Below are positions 25,066 through 34,304 of a stretch of DNA of 64,000 nucleotides, piece after piece. Both the position numbers and the translations under genes were made by a program. The stretch's first letter is position 1. Each line of letters opens with the position of its first letter. The notes beneath the pieces were generated by a model that was given only the letters and a program-made list of their open reading frames with translations, was not told where the DNA came from and searched no databases. Origin of the DNA: Bacillota bacterium (GTDB lineage: Bacteria; Bacillota; Clostridia; Christensenellales; SZUA-584); contig JAEYKW010000033.1 of assembly GCA_023408075.1 (NCBI GenBank), positions 1 to 64,000 of the forward strand, written 5' to 3'.

Positions 25066-26134
25066 CTGCTTTGCTTCGTGCGCTTTCGGCCTTGAATCCC
25101 TTGTGTCCACAGAACTGAAAAAACTCAAACTGGGCGGCGTGAGCGCGCGCGACGCGCGCGTTTATTTTGATGCCGATGAAACCGGCATCGCGGCTGCGAA
25201 CCTCTGGCTGCGCACCGCGGACAGGGTGTTTATTGAGCTCGGCACATTTGAAGCGACGACGTTTGACATGCTGTTTGAGGGTGTGCGTGCGCTGCCGCTC
25301 GACGAGTTTATCCCAAAGGACGCCGAATTTCCCGTCAATGCCGATTCGGTGGGCAGCACACTGTTCAGCGTGTCGGACATCCAGTCGGTCAGCAAGAAAG
25401 CGGCGGTCACAAGGCTCATGGCGGCGCACCGGGTTTCCGTGCTGCCCGAGACGGGGGACCGCTACGATATTCATGTGAAAATACTGCGCAACCGGGTTTC
25501 GGTGTGTCTCAATACGAGCGGGATGGGGCTGAACCGGCGCGGATACCGCGCCGCCAACGTGGCCGCGCCGATACGCGAGACGCTCGCGGCGGGGCTTGTG
25601 ATGCTGTCCGGCTGGGACGGCGGCGAACTTGCCGACCCGATGTGCGGCTCGGGCACCATCGCGATAGAAGCGGCCATGCTCGGGGCGAACATTGCGCCCG
25701 GTTTGCACCGTGCGTTCGACGCGCAAAACTGGCCGCGCTTTAAAAAACCGTGGATCACGGCGAGGGATGAGGCGGCATCGAGGAGAACCCAAATGCCCGT
25801 TATATTCGCGTCGGATATCGATAAGAAGGCGCTGAGCGCGGCGGGCAAGAATGCCGAGGCGGCAGGGGTGAATATCAAGTTCTTTCATGCGGATGTGAGG
25901 AATTTCTCCCGCGCGTGCCCCGTGCTGACCAATCCGCCGTATGCGGTGCGGCTCGGCGAGCGCAATGAGGTGCACAGGCTCTACGGCGAGATGGGGAAGG
26001 CGTTTGCAAGCACACCCAAGAAATCCATTATCACGGCGGATGACGATTTCGAGCGGTACTTCGGCAAACGCGCCACAAAGAAGCGCAAGCTCTATAACGG
26101 CAACATACGGTGCAACGTCTATCAGTATTTTTGA
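25055..26134 (+). CDS. THUMP-domain class I rRNA methyltransferase (RlmL/YpsC type)
   Basis: This is a predicted N2-guanine methyltransferase of 23S rRNA. The 359-aa protein has an N-terminal THUMP-like region (about 1-155) that starts NCFASCAFGLESLVSTEL, then a Rossmann domain with ADPMCGSGTIAIEAA (SAM motif) and LTNPPYAVRLGER (N-P-P-Y catalytic motif). The length equals the single-methyltransferase Firmicute form and is much shorter than the two-domain E. coli RlmL. The start at 25055 is preferred to an upstream ATG that would lie deeper inside the HD gene. Confidence 0.88.
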   Translation: MAYNCFASCAFGLESLVSTELKKLKLGGVSARDARVYFDADETGIAAANLWLRTADRVFIELGTFEATTFDMLFEGVRALPLDEFIPKDAEFPVNADSVGSTLFSVSDIQSVSKKAAVTRLMAAHRVSVLPETGDRYDIHVKILRNRVSVCLNTSGMGLNRRGYRAANVAAPIRETLAAGLVMLSGWDGGELADPMCGSGTIAIEAAMLGANIAPGLHRAFDAQNWPRFKKPWITARDEAASRRTQMPVIFASDIDKKALSAAGKNAEAAGVNIKFFHADVRNFSRACPVLTNPPYAVRLGERNEVHRLYGEMGKAFASTPKKSIITADDDFERYFGKRATKKRKLYNGNIRCNVYQYF

Positions 26135-26151
26135 CGGAAGTTAAAGAATTG

Positions 26152-27267
26152 TTACTCGTTCACTTGGTCTTTAGTATTTAAAGCAGTAGCAGCTACAGAT
26201 TGTTCTTCTTCATCGCTTTTTTCGCCTATCGTCATTGTAAAGCCCGTATAAGCATCAAGCCAACTTGTTGCAATAATTGAAATAGTGGTTTTATCATCAT
26301 TTTGAGTTACGGAATATCTTGAAGCCTGATCGAAAATTGCATGTTCTTTAATTACAAGATTATCATGACAGTTTAGTGAAAAAATTATGCCGTCGCATGG
26401 CGTTAATGATGCCCAGTGGAAGCTTTTCCAATGGTCGAAACCAGATTCGAAAATCTTCCTCTTTATTGTCAGATATTGATGAATAAAATATTTCTCTGGT
26501 ATTTCTATTTCATATTTTTTATAGTTAATACCAGCATTGGTATGAGTAGTAAAACGATCGTTAAATTCTATGAGAAGTGGTGAACCATCTGGAGCAATTA
26601 TTTGAATATCAGAAACATATGAATCTTCATTTTCAAAAATGGTTACAATGGGTTGATATCTGTTATTAATTTTATAGAATCTATTTGTTGAAGATCCTGA
26701 AACAACAACACGCCCATCCTTTTTAAAAGCTTCAGCAATAGTTACTAAGTTAGTTTTTATATTTGTATTAAACATATTCATACTTTCATTTAGCTTCTTC
26801 TGAAAAAAATCGTATATGTTTGTTTGCTGTCTGATTTGATCGTCAGAAGGTTGTAATATCATTTCCAAGGCTTTTCGTTTGTCATCTAAACTTAATCGCT
26901 TTAAAAAGGTCTTCGATACAACGACATTCGACAATAATGAAGATACAAATGAAACAAAACTTTGAGAGTTCCTTGAAAAATCAAAAACACCTGCTATAAG
27001 CAATGCGATGCCTACAGTTTTTAATAAATTAGCAATTATTTGAACAATGGAAAAAAGTAGACTAATTTGGATTAAGTAAAGGAAGCATTCAGTGATAAGA
27101 GCAATAAGTATTAGAACTGTACCATAGATTGTCCATTTCCCAAAGAATAAACGCCATCTTCTTTTACACAGACTACAATCAGGTATATCAGAAGTGGTTT
27201 CTGTTGCGCTTTCATGTAGATTTGTGCGTGTGTTTAGATTATCTTCTACCGCTTTTTTTTTACTCAT
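26152..27267 (-). CDS. AT-rich orphan two-TM membrane protein, 371 aa
   Basis: I do not recognise a named family. After a basic, Cys-containing N-terminus (CSLCKRRWRLFFGKW) come two hydrophobic helices at about 46-68 and 72-95, then a cytosolic region of about 275 residues. That region is helical at first (about 100-165) and strand-rich afterwards, ending in a low-complexity acidic tail. The gene and its upstream region are visibly AT-richer than every neighbour and use AAA/AAT/ATA codons freely, a sign of recent transfer. It stands alone, convergent to the THUMP methyltransferase. The small-TM-plus-sensor layout would suit a membrane effector, but that is speculation. Confidence 0.6.
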   Translation of the reverse strand: MSKKKAVEDNLNTRTNLHESATETTSDIPDCSLCKRRWRLFFGKWTIYGTVLILIALITECFLYLIQISLLFSIVQIIANLLKTVGIALLIAGVFDFSRNSQSFVSFVSSLLSNVVVSKTFLKRLSLDDKRKALEMILQPSDDQIRQQTNIYDFFQKKLNESMNMFNTNIKTNLVTIAEAFKKDGRVVVSGSSTNRFYKINNRYQPIVTIFENEDSYVSDIQIIAPDGSPLLIEFNDRFTTHTNAGINYKKYEIEIPEKYFIHQYLTIKRKIFESGFDHWKSFHWASLTPCDGIIFSLNCHDNLVIKEHAIFDQASRYSVTQNDDKTTISIIATSWLDAYTGFTMTIGEKSDEEEQSVAATALNTKDQVNE

Positions 27268-27517
27268 AACCCACCTCTTGTAAATAATTATATATATAGC
27301 ATAATAATCTAAAACAATAAATATCGCAACCAGAAGAAGAGTAAGAATTAAACATTTTTGCGTACTGATTTTATCTAGAAATTTTTTAAATCTAAAACTA
27401 TAGTATAGTATTGTATAATAATCATTTTACAATCCTAAAATCCATCTTTGCTGGTCAAATCCTTTTTCCTGTGTTATCATAAACCGGCAATTTAAATGAG
27501 GAGACAATTAATAATCA

Positions 27518-29137
27518 ATGATCAGTGCACAAGGGGTATCCCTTCAATACGGCGGCCGGGCGCTTTTTAAAAATGTCAGTGTTCAGTTCTCAGCGGGCAA
27601 CTGCTACGGGCTGATCGGCGCAAACGGCACCGGGAAATCTACGTTTCTCAAAATACTTTCGGGTGATCTGGAACCCAACAATGGCGATGTGTCCGTCACG
27701 CCCGGCGAGCGTATCGCCGTGCTGCGGCAGGACCACTTCGCGTTTGACGAGTTCACGGTGCTCGAAACGGTGATCATGGGGCACAAGCGGCTGCATGAAA
27801 TCATAAAGGAGAAGGACGCGCTGTACGCCAAAGAGGATTTCAACGATGACGACGGCCTAAAGCTGGCCGAACTCGAAGGCGAATTCTCGGAGATGGACGG
27901 CTGGGACGCCGAATCGAACGCGGAGATACTGCTGAACGGCCTCGGCGTGACGGGCGAATACCATGAGATGAAAATGGCGGAGCTCGACGGTCCGCGCAAG
28001 GTGAAGGTGCTGCTCGCGCAGGCGCTGTTTGCCAAACCCGAAAACCTGCTGCTCGACGAGCCGACCAACAACTTAGACCTTCATGCGATCACATGGCTCG
28101 AGAACTTCCTCATGGATTTTCCGAACACCGTGATTGTGGTGTCGCACGACCGCCACTTCCTAAACAAGGTGTGCACACATATCGTGGATATCGATTACGG
28201 CAAGATTCAGATGTACGTGGGCAACTACGATTTCTGGTATGAGTATACGCAGCTTGCCGCGCGCCAGCTGAAGGATGAGCGCAAGCGCACAGAGCAGAAG
28301 GTGAAGGAGCTCGAGGAATTCATACGGCGGTTCAGCGCCAATGCTTCTAAATCCAAGCAGGCAACATCGCGCAAAAAGATGCTCGACAATTTGCAAATGG
28401 ACAACTTCGCGCCGTCGTCACGCCGCTATCCGTTTGTGCATTTCAAGCCCAACCGCGAGGTCGGCAACGATATACTCGCTGTGAACGGCATCAGCAAAAC
28501 GATCGGCGGGCGCAAGGTGCTCGACAATGTGAGCTTCATCGTGCAGCCCGGCGACAAAATCGCGTTTGCGGGCAAGGACGAGGTCGCACGCACGACGCTG
28601 TTCCAGATTATCACGGGAGAGATGGAGCCCGACGAAGGCTCGTATAAATGGGGTGTGACCACGACTCAGGCATACCTGCCCGCCGATAACTCGGTGTATT
28701 TTGACGGCGTGGACTTATCGCTCGTGGACTGGATGCGCCAGTTTTCCGAAGATAAATACGAAGCGACGGTGCGCGGCTGGCTCGGGCGCATGCTGTTCTC
28801 GGGTGAAGAAGCGATGAAACAGGCCAAGGTGCTCTCGGGCGGCGAGAAAGTGCGCTGCATGCTCGCGAAAATGATGCTGTCGGGCGCGAATGTGCTGATT
28901 ATGGATGAGCCGACCAACCATCTCGATCTTGAAGCGATCACCGCGCTCAACGAAGGCATGACGGAATTCAAGAGCGTGATGCTGTTCACCTCGCACGACC
29001 ATCAGATTATGCAGACGGTATCCAACCGCGTGATCGAAATACTGCCCGGATTCCTGATCGACCGGCGCGAGAGCTTCGATGAATACATCGAAAACCCCGA
29101 GGTGGAGGCGCTGCGCGCGCAATATCAGGCGGAATAG
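27518..29137 (+). CDS. ykpA: ABC-F ATPase, YkpA/YbiT type
   Basis: This is a cytosolic two-NBD ABC-F protein of 539 aa, without membrane domains, expected to act on ribosomes. NBD1 has Walker A GANGTGKST and Walker B LLLDEPTNNLD, but its signature is LDGPRK. The inter-domain linker carries the basic RFSANASKSKQATSRKK. NBD2 has a degenerate Walker A (AGKDEVARTT) but an intact LSGGEK signature and LIMDEPTNHLD. Both degenerate motifs fall on the same composite ATP site; Bacillus YkpA shows similar degeneracy, so this is a family trait. Weak ribosome site: GGAG 14 bases before the ATG. Confidence 0.9.
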   Translation: MISAQGVSLQYGGRALFKNVSVQFSAGNCYGLIGANGTGKSTFLKILSGDLEPNNGDVSVTPGERIAVLRQDHFAFDEFTVLETVIMGHKRLHEIIKEKDALYAKEDFNDDDGLKLAELEGEFSEMDGWDAESNAEILLNGLGVTGEYHEMKMAELDGPRKVKVLLAQALFAKPENLLLDEPTNNLDLHAITWLENFLMDFPNTVIVVSHDRHFLNKVCTHIVDIDYGKIQMYVGNYDFWYEYTQLAARQLKDERKRTEQKVKELEEFIRRFSANASKSKQATSRKKMLDNLQMDNFAPSSRRYPFVHFKPNREVGNDILAVNGISKTIGGRKVLDNVSFIVQPGDKIAFAGKDEVARTTLFQIITGEMEPDEGSYKWGVTTTQAYLPADNSVYFDGVDLSLVDWMRQFSEDKYEATVRGWLGRMLFSGEEAMKQAKVLSGGEKVRCMLAKMMLSGANVLIMDEPTNHLDLEAITALNEGMTEFKSVMLFTSHDHQIMQTVSNRVIEILPGFLIDRRESFDEYIENPEVEALRAQYQAE

Positions 29138-29160
29138 CAAAGGTTAATTCGAATATCAGG

Positions 29161-29192
29161 GGGAACAGCGCTCAGTGTGTTGTTCCTTTTTC
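29161..29192 (+). terminator. Terminator after the ABC-F gene
   Basis: Arms GGAACA and TGTTCC enclose a 13-nt loop and are followed by TTTTTCT, 25 bases beyond the ABC-F stop codon. Confidence 0.7.
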
Positions 29193-29450
29193 TGTTGCAA
29201 ACAAAAAGCCTTCAATCTCAAGGTAGCGCAGATTGTGAGGGATGAGGTTTGAGTGATTCCCAACATCTCGTCTGCCGCCTGCTGGCAACAGATTATGCCG
29301 TCGATAGCGCCTTTACAACCTCCCGATCAACCTCGATAGGGCAGCCATCAGAGGAAACCGCAATATCAGTTTTTAAATAATGCGGGAATCGAGTTAGGAT
29401 GTTGATGCAGTTCACGTGGATATAATACTATAAAATGTTTCCAAGCACTA
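29193..29450. other. Gap without a clear gene
   Basis: Nothing convincing is present. On the minus strand a 40-codon open stretch from a GTG at 29415 to 29293 reads like protein (it contains TRFPHYLKTDIAVSSDG) but has no ribosome site and no continuation. It may be a gene remnant. Confidence 0.25.
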
Positions 29451-29507
29451 TTGACATATAACGAAAGTGGGTCTAAAATATTAGACGCGATGACTTATTC
29501 GTTAGAC
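29451..29507 (+). promoter_or_regulatory. Promoter with palindromic operator of the BlaI-M56 operon
   Basis: TTGACA at 29451-29456 and TAAAAT at 29474-29479 are separated by 17 bases. A perfect palindrome GTCTAA-AATA-TTAGAC (29471-29486) covers the -10 element, and another TTAGAC occurs at 29502-29507. This is the expected layout for autorepression by the dimeric BlaI-type regulator encoded 28 bases downstream. Confidence 0.7.
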
Positions 29508-29534
29508 ACAATCTGATGATCAGGAGACAAAGAT

Positions 29535-29930
29535 ATGAAGGAGACTCTGTCTAAGGCCGAATGGATGGTGATGGAAACATTGTGGGAAAGAAGCCCGATG
29601 TTTTTATCCGATATCATGGAGACGATGAGCCGCAAGGTTGATTGGAAGAAAAGCACGTTTTCCACGTATCTCAAAATATTGACGGACGAGGGGTATGTCG
29701 GCTATGAGACGATTCGTAACAGCCGGTCGTATTATCCGCTTGTGAAACGCGCAGAATGCGCGGTCAACGAGAGCCGCTCGCTGATGTCGCGTATGACGGA
29801 CGACAGTGCGAAGATTTTTTTATCCAACATGATTAAAGAAGGCAGCCTCACAAAGGAAGACCGGAATGAACTAAAGAAACTGATCGACGAGCTTGAACAA
29901 GCGGAGCGCGGGGCGCCGGAGGGCAAGTAA
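29535..29930 (+). CDS. BlaI/MecI/CopY-family repressor
   Basis: The 131-aa winged-helix repressor starts LSKAEWMVMETLWERSP, the family signature, with the recognition helix around KKSTFSTYLKILTDEGYV and a C-terminal dimerisation helix region (LTKEDRNELKKLIDELEQ). Family members bind a palindrome as dimers and are cleaved on signal from a partner M56 protease. The partner gene starts 1 base after the stop. GGAG precedes the ATG. Target genes other than its own operon are unknown. Confidence 0.88.
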   Translation: MKETLSKAEWMVMETLWERSPMFLSDIMETMSRKVDWKKSTFSTYLKILTDEGYVGYETIRNSRSYYPLVKRAECAVNESRSLMSRMTDDSAKIFLSNMIKEGSLTKEDRNELKKLIDELEQAERGAPEGK

Positions 29931-29931
29931 G

Positions 29932-32349
29932 ATGAAAGTTTTAAATGTGTTGTTGGAGGTAACGGTATACGCGGCCGTCATATTCGCAGTGATCGTGCTG
30001 TTTAAAAAGCTGCTTAAAGACAGGATATCGTCGGCTTTGCAGCTGGCCGTTTGGGCCATGCTGATTATCCGGCTGCTGCTGCCTGTCACATTTGACGCGG
30101 CGGTGCATTTTATCACGCTGCCGGGAGAAATCATACAGATCGACAGCGGGGACTCTAATGCGATGCAAAGCGATGCCGCAGAGGAATTTGGGGCTTTGAA
30201 GGCTGATGAGACGGGCCAATCGGCATTGCCTGTTGCAGCTGCCGTTACGGCACAATCGCGGGAGCAGGGCCCCGTGCAAACGCCTGCCCCGTCAGGAGAA
30301 CCGGATAAAACCGATTGGGCGACGGTTCTCATCGCTGTCTGGGCAGCGGGCATGGCGGTGTTTGCCGGGTTGGCGTTATGCGGGTATATGCGCCTGCACA
30401 GAAACGTACATCGGGATTTGATGCCCGCAACCGAAAAGCTCGAAGCCTTATTTGATGAGTGCCGCAGAGAGCTGAAAATAAACCGACGCATAAAGCTCTG
30501 TGTACAACGCTGTGCACAGAGCCCCGCGCTGTTGTTTCCGTCCACCGTTTTACTGCCTGCCGATGTGGTGGAGATGAATCAGCAGCAGGTCAAATTGGCA
30601 CTGATGCATGAACTCACACACTACAGGAGAAAAGACCATATTGTCGCAATGCTGCTGCTTGTGCTGCGTATCGTCTACTGGTTTAATCCCGTTGTGCATG
30701 TGGCGGAATCAATGATTCGCGAAGATATAGAAACGGCCTGCGATCACAGCGTTGTCAAACGCTTGAATCCGGCGGAGAAGGGCGTTTACGCACGTTCTTT
30801 GATATCGATGTACAAGAATACGCCCGACACTCAGATGGTGCTCGGCATGGCGCTGGGCGGCACGCGCAAAAGCGCGGAAAAGCGCATCAGAGGCATTTAT
30901 ATGAAGCAGAAAAGCCAATGGCGCGTGAAGCTGACTGCCGCGCTGATGGCGGGTGTAATCGCTGTGTGTTGTTTTACCACGGCATGTCAGCCGACGCCCG
31001 ATAAGCCGGTGATTGTGAACAAGAACCAAAGCTACGATGATATTATGAGCACGGATACCGGTGAAGCCGAAGAGAATAATGAACCGTATACCGTGCCCGA
31101 AAAGCTTACAGAAAATATTGAAGAGGGGAATCTTACGATTCACGCCGATATTCCGGTTGAGCTGCCGCAGACCACGGATTTTCCGGTGTCCATTGTCAAG
31201 CAAAGAACGTTTACGCAGGACGAGGTTGACAATATCGTCGATTACTTCGCGCAGGGCCGGAAGATGTACAAGCAAAAGACGTTTCAGACCAAAGACGAGA
31301 TCATGGACATGATTACCGAAGCCAGGCGTGGGCCGCTTGAAGGCGGTGTTTACGATCCCGCACAGGTAGATGAGAATTGGATTAAAGAACTCGAACAGCG
31401 CTATGAGAAAGCACCGGAAACCTTTGAAAAGAAGTACGTTGATTCAATGCTTGATTATTGTATTGATTATGACGGGACTCCGCTTAACAGCGGAGAAAAG
31501 GCAGAGCTCAATGTCAATATAGAAAATGACAAAGGCATTGAAGAAACGCTGCATATCATGAATGCGAATGAGCTCTATCACAGCTCTGAGATTTTTTACA
31601 GAAATGGCTCTGGTTATTATGATGAGACCTTTTACAGGAATAATCTCGACGCGCCGGATATCGACGTTAATACGGATCCTAATTTCAAAGACTGGGAAAA
31701 CCAGATAAAGAACACGAGCATGACAGAAGATGAAGCCATCGCTCAAGCAAACGCTGTTTTGGAGGCATTTCATATCACTGGTTTGGGGCTGGTCGGCATC
31801 GACCGCGCCGCCATATTGGACGATAACAACAATCCATTTAAAGGCGGCTATGAGCTGACCTATATGCGCAGCAAAGGCAAATTGACGGGATTTCATAGCG
31901 ACTATTGGGTTATGAGCCAAGCCCCGGGAGAAAAAATGCCAGAGTATGCGCCGCCGTTTGAACAGGAACGCATCGAGATCATGCTTAATGAGGATGGAAT
32001 ACATGTTTTTTCGTGGGTTGGTATCGCAACGGAAGATGAGACTGTCAAAGAGAATGCACAGCTCAAACCATTTGAGGAGATCAAGCAGGCAGCGTTCAAC
32101 CAGATGAAATATAAATATTCGTTTAGGGCCAATGATGAATGGCATGTGCGTTGCGAGTTGATATCCGCTAAGCTGTATCTTGGCTATATCGGTGTAAAAG
32201 ACGACCTTAATAAGGCGCTCATGGTGCCGATGTGGGTATTTGTGACACAAAATTACGACAGGCATGAATCCGAGACGTCAGAACACAGATCTGGCTATGA
32301 AGCTGTTGCGGTCAATGCGCTTGATGGCAGCATCGTCAGTACTAACTAA
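29932..32349 (+). CDS. BlaR1-like M56 metallopeptidase with a large non-PBP sensor domain
   Basis: The N-terminal half is a multi-TM M56 protease with HEXXH at 226-230 (MHELTHYRRKDH) and the downstream ETACDHSVVKRL. A last TM helix (about 333-353) precedes an extracytoplasmic domain of about 450 residues. This domain has no penicillin-binding SxxK/SxN/KTG set, so beta-lactam sensing is unlikely; it may belong to DUF6034, but I am unsure. The start at 29932 is chosen over an upstream in-frame ATG because it directly follows the BlaI stop. Inferred role: sensing an envelope signal and cleaving the repressor. Confidence 0.8.
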   Translation: MKVLNVLLEVTVYAAVIFAVIVLFKKLLKDRISSALQLAVWAMLIIRLLLPVTFDAAVHFITLPGEIIQIDSGDSNAMQSDAAEEFGALKADETGQSALPVAAAVTAQSREQGPVQTPAPSGEPDKTDWATVLIAVWAAGMAVFAGLALCGYMRLHRNVHRDLMPATEKLEALFDECRRELKINRRIKLCVQRCAQSPALLFPSTVLLPADVVEMNQQQVKLALMHELTHYRRKDHIVAMLLLVLRIVYWFNPVVHVAESMIREDIETACDHSVVKRLNPAEKGVYARSLISMYKNTPDTQMVLGMALGGTRKSAEKRIRGIYMKQKSQWRVKLTAALMAGVIAVCCFTTACQPTPDKPVIVNKNQSYDDIMSTDTGEAEENNEPYTVPEKLTENIEEGNLTIHADIPVELPQTTDFPVSIVKQRTFTQDEVDNIVDYFAQGRKMYKQKTFQTKDEIMDMITEARRGPLEGGVYDPAQVDENWIKELEQRYEKAPETFEKKYVDSMLDYCIDYDGTPLNSGEKAELNVNIENDKGIEETLHIMNANELYHSSEIFYRNGSGYYDETFYRNNLDAPDIDVNTDPNFKDWENQIKNTSMTEDEAIAQANAVLEAFHITGLGLVGIDRAAILDDNNNPFKGGYELTYMRSKGKLTGFHSDYWVMSQAPGEKMPEYAPPFEQERIEIMLNEDGIHVFSWVGIATEDETVKENAQLKPFEEIKQAAFNQMKYKYSFRANDEWHVRCELISAKLYLGYIGVKDDLNKALMVPMWVFVTQNYDRHESETSEHRSGYEAVAVNALDGSIVSTN

Positions 32350-32383
32350 AGCTTATTGATAAAATATGTCTGACAATAAAGAA

Positions 32384-32412
32384 GGCAGAGAGTTTGATTG
32401 GAACTCTCTGCC
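32384..32412. terminator. Bidirectional terminator after the M56 gene
   Basis: A perfect 11-bp stem GGCAGAGAGTT/AACTCTCTGCC with a 7-nt loop lies between the convergent M56 gene and GntR gene. T-rich sequence is found on both sides in the right orientation. Confidence 0.85.
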
Positions 32413-32430
32413 TATTTCTTATCAGCGTTT

Positions 32431-32802
32431 TTAATTGTCATAATGGCGATCAATGAGCTTTATTACATCATTCTTCGTCAGCCCCAAGCCTTTGTAGTAT
32501 TCAATATCCTTCTTAAGCTTTTCGAGCACCATCGCGTCACGTTTTTCGTCGATGGCATCCCGCTGAAGCGGGGCTACGAAGCAGCCGCGCCCCACCATTG
32601 AGTAGATAAAGCCCATGTGCTCAAGCTCTTCCCACGCTTTTTTTACGGTGATCACACTGATTCTGAGTTCCTTGGCAACCGTGCGTATCGGCGGCAGGCA
32701 GGTGTCCGTCTGAAGCTCGCCCTTGATGATCTGCGATGATATCTGCTCAAATATCTGCTGATATATCGGCTTTTCCGATGTGTTGGAGATGACGATATTC
32801 AT
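32431..32802 (-). CDS. GntR-family (YtrA-type) transcriptional regulator
   Basis: The 123-aa protein has an N-terminal winged helix (KPIYQQIFEQISSQIIKGEL, LPPIRTVAKELRISVITVKKAW) and only a short C-terminal helical tail, the YtrA class that normally controls ABC transporters. It is the third gene of its operon; its ATG overlaps the permease stop by one base. The palindrome over the operon promoter at 34305-34333 is its likely operator. Confidence 0.85.
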   Translation of the reverse strand: MNIVISNTSEKPIYQQIFEQISSQIIKGELQTDTCLPPIRTVAKELRISVITVKKAWEELEHMGFIYSMVGRGCFVAPLQRDAIDEKRDAMVLEKLKKDIEYYKGLGLTKNDVIKLIDRHYDN

Positions 32803-33440
32803 CAGAGATTAACTCTTTCAAACCGTTTCACAGATATTTTTGCAGCAAGCAGATTGAGCAGCACAAAGACGATAAATCCTATCAAAAGCGTGGCATAGTG
32901 CACCCAAGCATTGAGTGTGCCGTCCAACACTCTCAAAACCGGCACAATCTGAACGGCGGTTTCAACGGCACCTGCAAACAGAACTGAAACGGCGATGGCA
33001 GCCATTGTTGGTATCCCGACCTTGTAAGCCGTTTTGTAAAACATCGGGAACAGTACCACGTTGTGGACCCCGTACATCATAAAAGCAATGCCGAGAAAAG
33101 CGACGTTGGCATCGATGAGGAAATTGCCCTGCGGATAAATCGATAGGTTGATGAAGGCGAACACCGCCGCAACGGCGACCTGCACCACCTCCATGATCGC
33201 GATTGACAATATTCTTGCCCTTACGATATCCCCGCGCCGGACAGGCAGCGAGGCCGAGAAGTCGATATCGCCCTGCGCCTTGGCTGTGGAGAAAATGTTG
33301 GGCACGGCCATGAAAAAGAAATACATCAGCGCGATAAGATACGGCCATTGCGGAATCAGCAGCAAAGCACCGAACAGAAAAAAGAGATAAAACAGTGGGT
33401 GTATCGTCAAACGGAATTCTTTAAACAGCATGTTCTTCAC
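32802..33440 (-). CDS. ABC-2 type permease
   Basis: The 212-aa integral membrane protein has about six hydrophobic segments and a cytosolic loop with PVRRGDIVRARIL, typical of ABC-2 permeases partnered with YtrB-like ATPases. The start is GTG, overlapping the ATPase stop by 4 bases (GTGA), with AAAGGGGGG upstream. The substrate is unknown; related transporters act in envelope stress or peptide-antibiotic resistance. Confidence 0.75.
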   Translation of the reverse strand: MKNMLFKEFRLTIHPLFYLFFLFGALLLIPQWPYLIALMYFFFMAVPNIFSTAKAQGDIDFSASLPVRRGDIVRARILSIAIMEVVQVAVAAVFAFINLSIYPQGNFLIDANVAFLGIAFMMYGVHNVVLFPMFYKTAYKVGIPTMAAIAVSVLFAGAVETAVQIVPVLRVLDGTLNAWVHYATLLIGFIVFVLLNLLAAKISVKRFERVNL

Positions 33441-34288
33441 TTTTTTGCCCCCCTTTTGTCGTGGAATATCATAATCTCTTCGAGCGTCGGCTGTTCAAGC
33501 GTGAGCCCGGTGCCGTCCGGTGCGTCAGCCGTTTTGATAAGGCCGATGAACCCGAAAGCATTCGTCTTGTATCCGACCATCTTGGGTTTGAGAGCTTCGA
33601 GCTGATCCGGCGTGCCCTTGACGATGCGGTAAGCCGCGATGAGATCGTCCCTTGACCGGCTTTCAATAATCTGCCCGTCCTGAATGAACGTAATGAAGTC
33701 GGCGCACTTGTCAAGATCGCTCGTGATGTGCGTGGAGAAAAGGATGCTGCGCTCTCCGTCTTCAATGAGTTCCTGAAACAGCTCGACAAGGTCGTCGCGC
33801 GAGACAGGGTCAAGGCCGTTCAACGGTTCGTCGAGTATCAGCAGCTTTGCGTTGTGCGACAGCGCGAGGGCCAGATTGAACTTCACCTTCATGCCCTCGG
33901 AGAGCTCATCAACCCGCTTTTCGGGATCGAGCTCGAAACGGCGCAAGTACTCTGCATACGCCGCATCGTCCCATTCGTCATAAAACCTTTTCACCACACT
34001 CGCGATGTCTTTGATCTTCTTCTTGGGGTAGTAGTGAATGCCGCCGAACATGAAGGCGATGTTCTGTTTGACGGCAAGCTCGTTCGGGATAAAATCCATA
34101 CCGAACATCTTCACGCTGCCGCCGTCGGGATGAACGAGGTTCAGCATGGATTTGAGCGTGGTGGTTTTACCCGCGCCGTTCTTACCCACGAACCCCATGA
34201 TGTACCCCGGTTCCAGCGAGAAGGATACGTTTTTGAGCTCAAACTTTTCATATCGTTTACATAAGTTCGTAACAGTTAGCAATGTCAT
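33437..34288 (-). CDS. ABC transporter ATP-binding protein
   Basis: The 283-aa NBD has Walker A GKNGAGKTT, a signature ELSEGMKVK (LSEGM in place of LSGGQ, common in this class) and Walker B LLILDEPLNGLD, then SILFSTHITSDLDKC. A C-terminal extension of about 60 residues follows the NBD. It is the first gene of the operon; AAGGAGG is 5 bases upstream. It pairs with the following permease. Confidence 0.88.
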   Translation of the reverse strand: MTLLTVTNLCKRYEKFELKNVSFSLEPGYIMGFVGKNGAGKTTTLKSMLNLVHPDGGSVKMFGMDFIPNELAVKQNIAFMFGGIHYYPKKKIKDIASVVKRFYDEWDDAAYAEYLRRFELDPEKRVDELSEGMKVKFNLALALSHNAKLLILDEPLNGLDPVSRDDLVELFQELIEDGERSILFSTHITSDLDKCADFITFIQDGQIIESRSRDDLIAAYRIVKGTPDQLEALKPKMVGYKTNAFGFIGLIKTADAPDGTGLTLEQPTLEEIMIFHDKRGAKK

Positions 34289-34304
34289 GTTACCTCCTTA
34301 AAAA

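Noticed and set aside
29932..32349. Beta-lactam sensor BlaR1/MecR1
   Set aside because: The M56 part fits, but the outer domain lacks SxxK, SxN and KTG motifs and no beta-lactamase or PBP gene is linked.
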